From Acanthamoeba castellanii str. Neff (taxonomy: Eukaryota > Discosea > Longamoebia > Acanthamoebidae), in assembly GCF_000313135.1 (NCBI RefSeq), contig NW_004457380.1, forward strand, positions 848,389-898,299: DNA of 49,911 bases, read 5' to 3'. Shown piece after piece: positions 32,638-49,911 of this stretch. A program made the translations under genes and the position numbers. Position 1 is the stretch's first letter, and each line of letters opens with the position of its first letter. The notes under the pieces were generated by a model. The model was given only the letters and a program-made list of their open reading frames with translations, had not been told where the DNA came from and ran no database searches.

Positions 32638-35619
32638 ATGGCGACGGTGGCAAAGGATCAGGTTCAACGCGCCGTGCAGGCCCTGCTTACGCACTACGAG
32701 AACGACCAGGCCATCAAGGCGAAGGAGGCCAAGGCCAAGGATCTGATCGAGGAGGATGAGACCCTGTCCCTCATCATTACCTGGAAGAAGCTTCCCAAGC
32801 CAAAGGTCGTTGGCAAGCACAGAACCGGCCCTCTCCTCAAGCCGCTCGCCATGTACGCGAAATTTGCTTTCATTTTTCTTAATCGCCCTGATTTTCTCAA
32901 ATTATTCGCATTTATCGTCGTTTGTGCTATTATGAAACAACAATCATCGCGCCTCTCCTATGTATACCCTTCCGTTTCATCACCGTTGGTCGAATTGCGG
33001 GCAAACAGATGCATACATATAATGATCTGTTGCTGAGATTGTGTGCTAACCCGCCGCCTGCAGTCGCCTTCCTCACACTCTGAACGCCAACGCCGAGATC
33101 TGCGTGTTCACCAAGGATCCCCAGCGAGAATTCAAGGAGAAGTTCCTCAAGGCCGCCGCACCCAACGTCGAGAAGGTTCATCATCTTTCATTCTACACGT
33201 TTTTTTCTTTTACATTTTAATCAATTCTAATGTCTGACGCGTCCTTGGTGCTCCACCAGATCATCGGGTTCAGGCACCTGCGTAAGAACTACAAGACCTT
33301 CGAGGCCAAGCGAAAACTGGCCCAGAGCTACAGCATGTTCTTGGCCGACGACTCCATCATCCCCATGTTGTCCAAGTACCTCGGCAAGGAGTTCTTCTCC
33401 CGAAAGAAGTGCGTTGCTCTTCCGTCCTCCTTCTTTCTCCGACTCTGCGCAATGACCGTCTTCTGACCATCTCTTGCTTGCTTGCTTGCTTGCTTGTTGT
33501 TGTTGTTGTTGTGCAGGATCCCGATCGCCGTCAACCTCAAGAAGAACATCGGCAGCGAGGTCGCGCGCGCTCGCGACTCCACTTACATCTTCTTCACCGG
33601 CTCCACTTGGTAGCGTCTTCACGACCACACACACACACACACACACACACACGGACCACCATCCGTCGCGCCCGTGATGTGCTCGAGCTGACTCCTCTCC
33701 TTTGGCGACGCGACAGCAACGTGAAGGTGGGCCTGACGAGCTTCACCCCCGAGCAGATCGTGGCCAACACGATGAAGGTGCTGGAGGCCGTGGCCACCAT
33801 GACCAAGAAGAAGTGGGCCAACGTCCAGGCGGTCAGCATGAAGACCACCGAGAGCGTGGCGCTGCCCATCTACAACTCGCTGCCGGAGCTGCGCGACGCC
33901 GAGGCCGTGGCGGCCAAGAAGGCCAAGAAGGTGTCTGACCGGCGCGAGGCCGAGAAGCAGAAGGAGATGGAGCTCGAGCAGCTCATCGCCGAGGCCGATC
34001 TGGTCGACAGCGAGGCCGAGGAGGACGAGGGGGAGTTCAAGTTCGAGGAGGACCTCGAGGAGGAGCGCAAGCAGAAGGCCGACGCCAAGCGGCTGCGCAA
34101 GCTGCACCCCGACCAGCAGACGACGACCACCACGACCACCACCGCCACGCAGAAGCCCAAGGCCGCCAAGGCCAAGAAGAACACCAAGGCCGCGGCTGGG
34201 CAGAAGAAGAAGGCGGCGACGGCAACGGCAACGACGACGCCGACCAAGAAGCGAAAGCAGGTCGAGGCCGTGACGACGCCGGCCGCCAACGGTGAGGCCA
34301 CGAAGGCAGAGAACGGCGCCGCGAAGCCGGCTCAGAGCCCCGCGGCGAAGAAGAGCCGCACCACGAAGGGCAAGCAGAGCGCTGCCCACGCCGCCGAAGA
34401 TGCCGCTGCCGCCGCCGCGGAGCTGCCCAAGGACAGCCTGGCGCTGAAGCACGCCGCCGATACCGCTGCCAAGAGCCCCGCGCCCGCCGCTGGCAAGAAG
34501 AGCCCGCGGAAGAAGGGACCCGCCACCCCCAACAAGGCCGCTGAGGCTGCCCCCGCTGCGGCCGCTCCGGCCACGCCCACCACGCCCACCGGCAAGAAGG
34601 GCAAGAAGGGCGCCGCCAGCCCTGCTGCCGCGACCCCGGCCACGGCCACCACGCCCACCACGCCCACCGGCAAGAAGGGCAACAAGAAGGCCGCTGCCAG
34701 CCCGGCCACTACGCCCGCCAAGAGCCCAGCCCCGGCCGCTGCCACAACGACCACGCCGACCGGCAAGAAGGGTAAGAAGGCCGCCGCCAGCCCTGCCGCG
34801 ACCCCGGCCACGCCCACTGCTACTGCCACGGCCACCACGCCCACCGGCAAGAAGGGCAACAAGAAGGCCGCCGCCAGCCCGGCCGCCCCTGCCACGCCTG
34901 CTGCCGCGACCCCGGCCACGCCCACCACGCCCTCCGGCAAGAAGGGCAACAAGAAGGCCGCCGCCAGCCCTGCCGCGACCCCGGCTACGCCCACTGCTAC
35001 TGCCACGGCCACCACGCCCACCGGCAAGAAGGGCAACACGAAGGCCGCCGCCAGCCCGGCCACTACGCCCGCCAAGAGCCCGGCCCCTGCCTCGGCCGCC
35101 CCGGCCACGCCCACCACTCCCTCTGGCAAGAAGGGCAACAAGAAGGCCGCCGCCAGCCCTGCTGCCGCTGCCGCTCCTGCCGCGACGCCCGAGGCGACCA
35201 AGGTGACGCCCAAGAAGCGAAAGGCGACCGAGGAGACCACCACGCCCGCCACGCCCGAGGCCACGACCAAGGTGACGCCCACCAAGAAGCAGAAGTCCAC
35301 GCCCACCAAGGAGGCCGCCACGCCTGCCGCCCCGGCCACGCCCACCACGCCGACTGCCGGCAAGAAGGGCAACAAGAAGGCCGCCACGCCCGCCAAGAGC
35401 CCCGCCGCCGCCGCTGCCGCTGCCTCGACGCCCGCCACGCCTGCTTCCGCGGCCACGACCCCATCGAAGAAGGGCAACAAGAAGGCCGCCACGCCCGCCA
35501 AGAGCCCCGCCGCCGCCGCCGCTGCCTCGACGCCCGCCAAGAGTCCAGCTGCCACCACGCCCTCCGCCGGCAAGAAGAGCCCCAAGAAGAAGGCCACCCC
35601 GACCAAGGCCCAGGCTTGA
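32638..35619 (+). CDS. RSL1D1: Ribosomal L1-domain protein (RSL1D1/Cic1-Utp30 type) with long repeat tail
   Basis: Five exons: 32638-32852, 33064-33175, 33260-33408, 33517-33609, 33717-35619; 823 residues. The first 240 residues form an L1-fold RNA-binding domain: VQRAVQALLTHYENDQ, IRLPHTLNANAEICVFTKD, IGFRHLRKNYKTFEAKRKL, LADDSIIPMLSKYLGKEFF, KIPIAVNLKKN, STCNVKVGLTSFTPEQIVAN and SVALPIYNSLPELR. This matches nucleolar ribosome-biogenesis L1 proteins. An acidic block (about 275-310) follows, then a Lys/Ala/Pro/Thr tail of about 500 residues that looks like a histone H1 tail. Within it, from 34591, about ten imperfect copies of a GKKGNKKAAASPA unit occur. The relatives are usually under 500 residues, so this tail is unusually long. 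A nucleolar role is inferred from family and charge. Confidence 0.88.
33474..33512. repeat. (CTTG)n(TTG)n tract at an RSL1D1 intron acceptor
   Basis: The repeat forms the pyrimidine/T-rich tract just before the CAG at 33514-33516. Confidence 0.85.
33627..33652. repeat. (AC)n microsatellite in an RSL1D1 intron
   Basis: Thirteen AC copies in the last intron. Confidence 0.9.
34591..35610 (+). repeat. In-gene minisatellite encoding GKKGNKKAAASPA-type units
   Basis: About ten imperfect copies of a 75-110-base unit. The peptide core is GKKGNKKAAASPA followed by a variable Thr/Pro/Ala spacer such as ATPATPTTPT. Some neighbouring units are nearly identical at the DNA level (the spacers at about 34800-34850 and 34980-35030), pointing to recent duplication or unequal exchange. 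Confidence 0.85.
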
Positions 35620-35739
35620 GCGTGATGGTGCTGTGGGAAGACTAGTAGGAGGCAAAAGAAAAAGAACTTGTCGCCTGGCGTTCGTGGTTGTTGCGAGAGT
35701 TGAAAACTATTATTTTGTTTATTACGCAAGTGGAGTGGG

Positions 35740-42040
<6,301 letters not shown>

Positions 42041-42934
42041 GATGTTGGTGGCTCGCGTCGTCGATCAATCGCTCGGCGTGCGCAGAACAGTAGTGTGTCG
42101 GCTTCGCTTCTAGTTCACTCTCGCCGTCGTGTGTTACCCGGTCGCGCCCCGAGTCGTTGCTGGCTGTGGATTCAATTTTCTCTGAATTTAATTAAATCAA
42201 ACTAAAATCGAAAATCGAACCTCGAGGATCGAAGCTGGATGATTGTGATGAAGAGGAGGCCAAAAGAATAAAGATGAAGAATTTTAAATAAAGAGAGAAG
42301 GAAGGATCGGCGTCGTCTTGAATAGTTTAAAAAAAAATCAGCCGATCGTCTTTTCGCTTCCCTCGCCGTCGTCGTTCCACAACTCCCTCGCTCTCTCTTT
42401 CGCTTACTTGTGTATCGCTTGCTTCTGGACTCACACTCACAACCTCACCTCACGTCCCCTTTCGCGTTGTCGCTCTCTTTTGGCGTTCTCCCCTCTCTCT
42501 CGGTTCGTTTCTTCTTCCGCTTCGGTCGGGCCTAGTATTAGGCGAGCGTGTGGCGGAGCGAAATTTGGGGTGAATGAACGCTCTGCGCTGCCCGCTGCCG
42601 GCGCCTCGCCCTTTGTTTAGGAATCAAGTGTGGTGAAACCGAAGCGAAAGAACTGGGGAACCGACCGTGCTCAAGCCCGGCCCTATGTTACGCGGCCACG
42701 TCTGCATAGCGTGCCCCTTGGTCGCGTTGGTTTCTGTTTGCTTTCCACCACTTCTGAAAGAAGAGAAGCTAAAGAGCCGGAGGTCCATTCACGGCACCTT
42801 CCGCACAGGGGCCAGGGATCATCACAATTCCTCATCCATCGGCACCACCGTGCCACTTCTGATCATAAACCGGTAGGGTCAAGCTGGTTGTTGGTGTTGT
42901 TGCGAGTGTGGAAAGGGGGACAGGCGTTCGAGGT
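42041..42934. other. 894-base gap between the USP and TTLL12 genes
   Basis: Holds the USP 5' flank (A/T-rich near 42170-42340, with a GATTAAAC-like mix) and the TTLL12 3' flank. Plus-strand frames near 42318 and 42630 are open for about 100 residues. They lack recognisable protein sequence and look like chance frames in G/C-rich DNA. I see no tRNA cloverleaf or other RNA gene by eye, but a small ncRNA cannot be excluded. Confidence 0.4.
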
Positions 42935-45864
42935 TTAGCTGAGCCTGGTGACCTTGGCGCCGGCGTCCCGCCACTTGTCCTCGTCGAGGAAGAGCACGGC
43001 CAGCGCGTCGTTCCAGAAGGAGGGCGACCACTTGCAGATCTTCGTCGTGTCGGGGTTGTAATTGACCTCGAGCAGCAGCGGCTGACCATCGGCGTCCACC
43101 ATTAGGTCGAGGCCTGCGTGGTAGGCAGCGAGAAGAAGAGATTTGAACCAGAGCCCTTGAGTTGACGCACGCACTCACAAGATCGACAACCACTGGAGCC
43201 GTACCGTAGATGGCGCGGCAGTTGGGGAGGTGGCGGATGCCATTCTTGGTGGCCTTGGCGGCTTGGAAGACCTGAAGGACGAGCTGGTGGATCTTGGGCT
43301 GCACGGCCTCCTGCCAGGTGGCGTGGGGCATCTGCCTGTTGTACTCGGGAATGAACTCGGTGTCGGGGATCTGCTTCAGCTCGGCCCCTTCGATGTAGTT
43401 CATGATCTGTCGTTGCCGTAGCAAGGCAGGCGTGCACGAACAAGTGCAAGCACGGAAAGCGGTCAGTCGACAGGCCCCATTCGTTTGAAGCAGGCGGGCG
43501 TACGGTGAAGTGCTTCTGGTAGTTTTCGAAGTCCTCCAGGGAATAGGGCACATTGGCACAGCGAAGGTAGAACACCTGAGTAGAGATACAACGTACGTCA
43601 GTAACTGCGTGTTGGGCCGCATGCGTGCGCACTGACCCTTTACTCGACAGAAAGAGGAAGGTGTACGTTGTAGAGATAGATTTCGAGCGGCTCAATTGAC
43701 TTCACGAGCACGAGGAAGCGCATATCAAACTTCTTTTGGTCGACCAGGAAAGGTCGTGAGATGTCTGCACGCACGCAGGGCACACATACGTCAGCAGGCG
43801 CCATGCGGTACAGAGGAGCGATTAGCTCGTACACTTCTGCGCGACTCGTGGGCCGACTTCGATGTGCCTCACGATGGCCCCGATGTCATCCGTGACCAGG
43901 TGGCCCATAGCCCTCGTCAGGTTCCTGTGACGACACATTACGAGTGGTTGGCCGGTCGTTTGGCCAAAGGGGAATGGCCAGCGAGAAGTCAGCTGACGGC
44001 AGGAGCCGTACCAGGGCTTGACGATCCACACGTTGTCCTCGTTCTTCTCCTGGCGGCCGTGGAAATCGGCGATGAATGCTGCCAGCTGGGTCTCCAGGTT
44101 GTAGGTCAGCGGCAGCCATGGCACTTCGCCCAGCACTCCCCTGACGGTCTCGGCCAGCAGATCCTTCACCGTGATGCACCTAGTAGCCGAGATTGATCGT
44201 ACGCGCGCTTAGCGGTTGGTGGTTGATCATGTACACACCACGGCTCACGAGGTGAACAATGCTTGGGGGGACGTCGGTACGCGTCGTTGGGGAACTGGTT
44301 GACATAGACGGGCTGCTGCGCGGGGTCGGTGTTCTTCAGCTCAGCAAAGTCCCTGATAAAATAGAAGGATGGGCAGAAGTAAGTGGTGCTGCGCGCGAAC
44401 AAAGTTGGCGTTGTGCAAGGAGAGGCGTGGAGTACTTGATGCGATCGTAGAGCCACCAGATGTTGGCCAGGTTGATGTTGTCCTCGATGATGAACTCCTT
44501 TCGGGTCAGGTGGGCACGAACCAGCTTGTAGGGGGTGAACAGCTTCAGCGGGAGCTTGGCCTTGCCTTTGGCCTTTGTCGCTTGGCTCGCGGGGGCGTCG
44601 TCTCCCTCTTTCTTCGCCTCTGACGCTTGGACCCCCTGCTGGTGCTGCTGCGGCTGTTGGTTCTTCGTGGCCTCGGCGTGCTCCTCTTCGATCAGCTGTG
44701 CCAGCACTTCCCGCCGGTCATCGTCGAAGAAAGCGATGAATCGCTCGCGCCTCTGCTGCGTCACGCCCAGGAGGAAATCTCTAGTCACCGCCTCCTCCTC
44801 GGCGAGTGGCTTGATGGGCCACATCAGGGTATACGCGATGCCTAGCGGCGCCCACGACAACCAGTCGATGTCAGCATGATATCGAAGAAAGTGCTCGGAC
44901 GAGGGTACCGAAGGCAATGCCTACCTGCGTAGAGCCAAAAGATGGGCTTGACCATGAAATTGGGCTCGTCGCTGTGGGTGATCCAGGAGCCAGCTTCGTC
45001 CATCACGTCTGATGTTCATGGCACGACGTGATCAACGACAACAGAGAGAGATCAGTGAATCAAGAGCCAGGGCCAAAACAGTTGCGGGGAGGTGGCAGGT
45101 ACGTACACCACATGGTCATCTGATCGCCTGTGGCAGTGTTGACCGTGTAGGTATGGTTGAAGCGCCACATCGCTCGCCAGACCTTATCCACCAGCACCTT
45201 CTTCTTTTCCTCGTCTACATAAAGGAGAAGGTGATGAGCAACGTGCAAGAAACCACTGCGATTACTCGGTGTGGGCGATACCGGTGACGTCGGCTTCGTC
45301 GTCCACACCGGTGAGCCGAACCATCCTTTGGAGGAGATGGGGAATGGTGCGCAGCTGTTCACGTGCCTTGTCGGCAGTGGTCGTCCTTTAGAACGAGAGC
45401 GGTTAGGCCCCAACGACGTCGTTCCTCATCTGCGCCCTGCCGGCAGCAGCAAAAAACGAAAGGGTACCAGGCATGGTCGATGACGAAGACGTCGGAGAGA
45501 GGCTGGAGGGCCTTCTTGGTTACGACGCGGTACTCCACGCCCGTCGTCGTGGTGTTGGGGTCGTACTCGAACTCGAAGGTGTCGGCAGCATCGAAGATTT
45601 GCGCCTTGAGCTTGATGAACAATCGCTGAGAGGCAAAGAGACGGAGAATCGTTAATCTCATCGAACAGCGCAATACAACGGGGGATCAAGATTAGATGAG
45701 CTGTGAAGATTAATCTCCATCTACCAAGAGATTGCACACGATTTTACCTTCCAGAGAGATTCAGGAAGGCCGACGCCTTCGAGCTGTGACCTGTGAGTCT
45801 GCAGGAAGTGATCATAGGTCGTAGGCTGCTGGGTGGCAGGCGCCGCAGAGTCCTCCTTCTGCAT
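42935..45864 (-). CDS. TTLL12: Tubulin-tyrosine-ligase-like protein 12
   Basis: Thirteen exons: 45864-45748, 45625-45468, 45385-45282, 45214-45107, 45008-44925, 44841-44436, 44352-44281, 44179-44012, 43924-43833, 43764-43667, 43575-43504, 43406-43205, 43113-42935; 619 residues against 644 in humans. The N-terminal SET-like half includes LSDVFVIDHAW, RAMWRFNHTYTV, MDEAGSWITHSDEPNF and YTLMWPIKPL with EEAVTRDFLLG. The C-terminal TTL ATP-grasp half includes PVYVNQFPNDAC, WLPLTYNLETQLAAFI, DNVWIVKPWNLTRAMGHLVT, KKFDMRFLVLVKSIEPLEIY, HFTIMNYIEGAELKQ, and LLLEVNYNPDTTKICKWSPS. The order and spacing match TTLL12, a protein tied to tubulin and histone modification but often considered a pseudo-ligase. 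A Gln/Ala/Lys-rich insert sits inside exon 6. ATG 45864 (MQKEDSAAPATQQ) is preferred over the upstream in-frame ATG at 45924. It is divergent from the aminopeptidase gene. Confidence 0.92.
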
Positions 45865-46079
45865 CTTCCGTCGATGAAATCCGCTGTTTTTTTTTTTGCG
45901 AACAATAAAAATGCATTCCAGCATTCTTCAGCCAAGACGAAAAGTGGCCGAAAGTTGCTGGTGCATTTTTTGACGACTTCGTGTATGTTTGCTGGCGAGG
46001 GTTTCGATTTGCGCACTGATCACCTGCACCCCATCTACGTCCCATCCCCCACTAGCACATTCACTCTAAGCAGCACAAT
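45865..46079. promoter_or_regulatory. Short divergent promoter, TTLL12 / aminopeptidase
   Basis: Only 215 bases separate the two divergent start codons. It contains a T10 run near 45886-45897 (A-run on the TTLL12 sense strand), and both transcription starts must lie here. A shared bidirectional promoter is inferred from the geometry. Confidence 0.5.
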
Positions 46080-49000
46080 ATGGAGCAGGCCACGCACAAG
46101 GAGAGAGTTGTTCTGCCGACCACCGTCAAGCCGTCCAAGTACAACATCACCCTGCAGCCCGACCTCAAGAACTTCACCTTCAGGTACGATCCCCGGCCGT
46201 GTGCAACTCGATCTCTTTGTAGCACTGGCCCGAGTGCTGAATGTCGAAACAATAACATTAAATTAATGGTGCATTCGTCGCATAGTGGTGAGGAAGAGGT
46301 GACTATCGAGGTGCTCAAGGAAACCACTGAGATCGTGCTCAACTCGATCGAACTCAAGATCAGCAGCGTCGAGTTCAAGGCGGGCGACAAGGCCCTCACC
46401 GCGACCAAGATCGACTACGACGAGAAGCGCGAGACCGCTACTTTCACGTTCGACCAGACCCTGCCCGTCGGTGCCGCCACGCTCAAGGTCGCCTTTACCG
46501 GCATCCTCAACGACAAGCTCAAGGGGTACCACTTCCGTCTACGCGTTCGTTGCAGCAACCCCTGACCTCACTTGGATGGCGCGCGCATGCATGCAGGTTC
46601 TACCGCAGCAAGTACACCAATGCGCAGAAGGAAGAGGTCTACATGGGCGTGACCCAGTTCGAGCCGACTGATGCCAGAAGGGCTCTTCCCTGCTGGGACG
46701 AGCCTGCCATCAAGGCCACCTTCGTGGTGACCCTCGTTGTCCCTAAGGCCCTCACCGCCCTGTCCAACATGCCGGTGGTGCGTAGCACTCTACATAAAGA
46801 GCCTTTGCGCGCACAACGACCGTTGACCTAAACGCTCCCCTGGTAGGTGTCGGAGACGAACAAGGACGCTGACCTCAAGACTGTGACCTTCGACGAGACG
46901 CCCATCATGTCCACCTACCTCCTGGCCTTCGTTGTGGGCGAGTTCGACTACGTGGAGGACAAGACCAGCAACGGCGTCGTGGTGCGCGTGTACACGCCGC
47001 TCGGTAAGAGCGAGCAGGGCCTCTTCGCGCTCCAGGTCGCCGTCAAGACCCTCCCGTTCTACGACGGTATGGTGTTTGCAGACCCAGACATCACACTTGC
47101 GCATCCATGACGCTGATGTTTGTTTCCTCCTGCCAGATTACTTCGGCATCCCCTACCCGCTGCCCAAGTCCGACTTGATCGCCATCCCCGACTTTGCTGC
47201 CGGCGCCATGGAGGTACGGTGACCACTGATTGCCGTCCTGCTCGCAAAGGTCGCGGGCACTGACCGGAGCATGCTCTCGGACTTTAGAACTGGGGTCTGG
47301 TGACCTACAGGGAAACCGCAGTGTTGGTCGACCCCGTCAACTCTTCTGCTGCGTCGAAGCAGTGGGTGGCCCTGGTCGTCGGCCACGAGCTGGCTCACCA
47401 GTGGTTCGGCAACCTGGTTACCATGGTGCGTAGCCACTCAGCCACCACGTACCAAACCATCACTCTCAACTTGGCTCTTTCTAACACTCTTGCAGGAATG
47501 GTGGACTCACCTGTGGCTCAATGAGGGCTTCGCTTCGTGGATCGAGTACCTGGCCGTTGATCACTGCTTCCCCGAGTGGGACGTACGTTCCTCTCCGCCC
47601 AAAACGACGCAGTTCGAGAACGCTCACACTGGGAACGTAATTGGGGCTCCCCGGCGCAGATCTGGACGCAGTTCGTCTTCTCCGATCTTGGTCGTGCCTT
47701 CGGTCTCGATTGCCTCAAGAGCACTCACCCCGTACGCGCGTCTCTCTACTGAATGGCATGAAGTGTGTCACAGTGTGCCGACATCTCACAACCAACAACA
47801 GGTCGAGGTTGAGGTTGCCGACGCTGCCGAGATTGATGAGATTTTCGACATCATCTCGTACAGCAAGGGTTGCTCCATCGTCAGGATGTTGGCCTCGTTC
47901 CTCGGCAACGACGTCTTCAAGAAGGGCCTCAACATCTACCTCAACAGGCACAAGTATGCCAACGCTCTCACTGAGGTACCCACCCAGCTGTGCCATCCTC
48001 TCGGTTTCCACTGGTAAGGTCGCTGATAACAAGACGTCTAGGATCTGTGGGCCGCTCTTAGCGAGACCTCTGGCAAGCCCGTGAAGGAGCTGATGGATCA
48101 CTGGACGAAGCAGGTACCCTTGCCTAGAAGAAACCCCTCGCGCTGTGCGTGTGGCCAGTAGCTAACACGCTTGTGTGGGACTGGCTGTCGTGCGCAGGAC
48201 GGCTACCCTGTGCTGTTCGTGAGCGAGAAGGAGTCGAAGGACGCCGAGACCACCCTTGAGGTGACGCAGAGCCGTTTCCTTTCGACCGGCGAGGACTCGA
48301 GCATCACCACCATCTGGTGGGTGCCCATCGGCGTCGCCACCCCGCACGGCACCGTGCAGCAGATCATCAAGGACAAGACCTCCACCGTCACCGTTAAGGC
48401 TGACAAGAACGAGTGGATCAAGTTCAACCCTGGCGTCACCGGCTTCTACCGAGTGAGGTACACCGACGAGCTCCTCAACAGGCTCCGCGCGCCCATCGAG
48501 TCCCTGGAGCTGCCTCCCGCCGACAGGCTTGGCATTCAGGGCGACGCCTTTGCCCTTGCCAGAGCCGGTACCTGTCCATTAGATGCCACAGCACCCAATC
48601 GTCAACACTAACCTGTTTTGTGTAGGCATGCTGCCGACCACCCACGTGCTGAGCCTGCTGAGCGCCTTCAAGAACGAGGAGAACTACACTGTCTACAGCG
48701 ATCTGTCCGCTAACATCGGTGATCTCGCCACTGTCGTGTCCGCCACGGACTATTACCCCAGCTTCACCCGCTATGCCGCCTCGCTCTATGAGAACGTACG
48801 CATACAAATCGAGCCCTTGCTGCAATCGTTGGCCTCACCATAGTGATCGTGCCTTTACAGATCGTCAACAAGGTTGGTTGGGACGCCAAGGAAGGCGAGG
48901 GCCACCTCATCTCCCTGTTGAGGACCCTCGTGCTGGGCGCCGCTGGCAAATACGGTACCGACGCGCTTCAACGCCATTAAAGCCACTCTTTTCGTTGCTT

Positions 49001-49891
49001 TGCTCACGCCTTAAAATGCACTGAGTAGGTCATGCTGCCACGATTGCCGAGGCCCAGAAGAGGTTCGCCAAGTTCCTCGACGATCGCTCCTCGCTCCACG
49101 CGGACATGAGGGGTGCTGTCTACAGGTACGCCGACTTCCTTTGTCCCCACACCGCCTGCCCAGCTGACCAGTGCCTTTCGTCGCGCGTGTTCAGGATTTG
49201 TCTGGCCAACGCCCCTGAGGGCGACGACAGCGTGTACGAGTCCGTGCTCCGAATCTTCCGGGAGACCGACCTTCACGAGGAGAAGGAGCGCTGCATGCGC
49301 GCCCTCGGTGCCTCTAGCGACCCCAAGCTTCTGGTACTGCCCGCCACAGCAATTGACACGACACACATGACGCACACACGACCTACACGACACGACATCA
49401 GCTCAAGACCAGTTGGCATGTGCTCATTCAACCCAAAACAACAGCAAAAGACGCTCGAGTTCGCCATGGGCTCCGAGGTGCGGTCGCAGGACACCGTGTT
49501 CGTCATCGCCGGCGTTGCCGCCAACCCCAAGGGCAGGGAGCTGGCGTGGAAGTTCGTGCAGGAGAAGTGGACCGAGCTGTTCACCCGCTACGACGGCGGC
49601 TTCCTGCTGTCGCGCCTGGTGCAGACCACCTCCGCCGACTTCACCACCGAGGAGAAGGCCAAGGAGGTGGAGGCCTTCTTCGCCGTCAACAAGGCCCCCG
49701 CCGCCGAGCGTGCCGTCAAGCAGTCGGTGGAGAAGATCCGTTCCAACGCCCGCTGGCTCGCCAACGACGGCGAGGCCATGGGCAAGTGGTTCGCCGAGTG
49801 GTACGTAGCACCACCGCCTCGCGTTCTTACGTACAACTCGAACGTCTCTTGGCTCACCAACCTCGCACACTCCAGGGCTGCCGGCCACTGA
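46080..49891 (+). CDS. Puromycin-sensitive aminopeptidase (M1 family)
   Basis: Zinc exopeptidase that trims N-terminal residues from peptides, mostly cytosolic. Seventeen exons: 46080-46183, 46286-46525, 46597-46777, 46847-47066, 47137-47213, 47288-47425, 47496-47582, 47660-47731, 47802-47975, 48042-48113, 48198-48567, 48626-48795, 48861-48954, 49029-49125, 49195-49333, 49445-49800, 49876-49891; 868 residues. Motifs: [19 protein letters not shown], the GAMEN exopeptidase loop split by an intron (residues 271-275), HELAHQWFG (zinc His307 and His311, Glu308), and [12 protein letters not shown] with Glu330 exactly 18 residues after His311. DIISYSKG supplies the catalytic Tyr. The C-terminal HEAT-like ERAP domain is complete, ending AAGH. 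There is no signal peptide or membrane anchor, which separates it from aminopeptidase N. Confidence 0.95.
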
Positions 49892-49911
49892 TGAGCATTC
49901 GATCAAGGACC

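Noticed and set aside
33619..35655. Long minus-strand frame (about 678 residues, Gly/Arg-rich) opposite the RSL1D1 tail
   Set aside because: It is the complement of the Lys/Ala/Pro/Thr repeats on the coding strand. Its low-complexity Gly/Arg/Leu product follows from codon bias and has no splice or domain support.
42630..42938. Plus-strand 102-residue frame between USP and TTLL12
   Set aside because: No family resemblance and no splice context. It overlaps the TTLL12 3' end and is likely a chance frame.

Overview
The window is gene-dense, GC-rich eukaryotic nuclear DNA. Almost every gene is cut by many short introns (mostly about 50-150 nt). Codon use is strongly G/C-ending, and introns are full of CA/GT and ACACG-type microsatellites. 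Most introns begin GTAC rather than GTAAGT/GTGAGT. With the gene content (AP-2 mu, TTLL12, urate oxidase, a Dug2-like WD40/M20 protein, amoebozoan-type filamin domains), this best fits an amoebozoan such as Acanthamoeba. That assignment is inference from style and content, not from a database match. Exon boundaries were built by hand from reading frame, splice signals and remembered family conservation. No search was run.

Layout, left to right. (1) 1-7.4 kb: the 5' end of 40S ribosomal protein eS1 (minus, runs off the left edge); a calponin-homology/filamin/glutaredoxin-like fusion (+); a SAP-domain protein (+); a sterol C14-reductase (+). (2) 7.5-18 kb, mostly minus strand: a Dug2-like WD40-M20 protein in 18 exons; a bacterial-type TRZ/ATZ amidohydrolase; CRIPT; an orphan plus-strand transcript end; an unrecognised 287-residue protein; then an AT-rich island. 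(3) 18.5-26.3 kb, plus strand: urate oxidase, PRKRIP1, intronless eEF2, AP-2 mu. (4) 26.4-32.3 kb, minus: a decayed methyltransferase-like locus with two in-frame TAA codons, then a YccF-CAX cation/H+ antiporter of the Vnx1 type in 20 exons. (5) 32.6-35.6 kb, plus: an RSL1D1-like ribosomal L1-domain protein with a 340-residue repeat tail. (6) 35.7-45.9 kb, minus: a USP4/11/15-type deubiquitinase in 19 exons and TTLL12. (7) 46.1-49.9 kb, plus: a puromycin-sensitive aminopeptidase, complete to its stop.

Most genes are housekeeping: translation and ribosome biogenesis (eS1, eEF2, RSL1D1), splicing (PRKRIP1, CRIPT), membrane traffic (AP-2 mu), sterol synthesis, and peptide, glutathione and purine turnover (PSA, Dug2-like, uricase, deaminase). 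There is no operon-like logic. Neighbours are divergent, convergent or tandem with small gaps.

The most interesting points are the CH-filamin-glutaredoxin fusion, the Dug2-like protein with an Asn at a metal-ligand position, the intron-rich bacterial-type deaminase, the GTAC splice-donor bias with GC-AG introns, and the broken methyltransferase locus. Four genes show single frame breaks, several next to homopolymers, which look more like assembly errors than biology. I found no clearly undescribed multi-gene system, CRISPR array, tRNA, rRNA or intact transposon.
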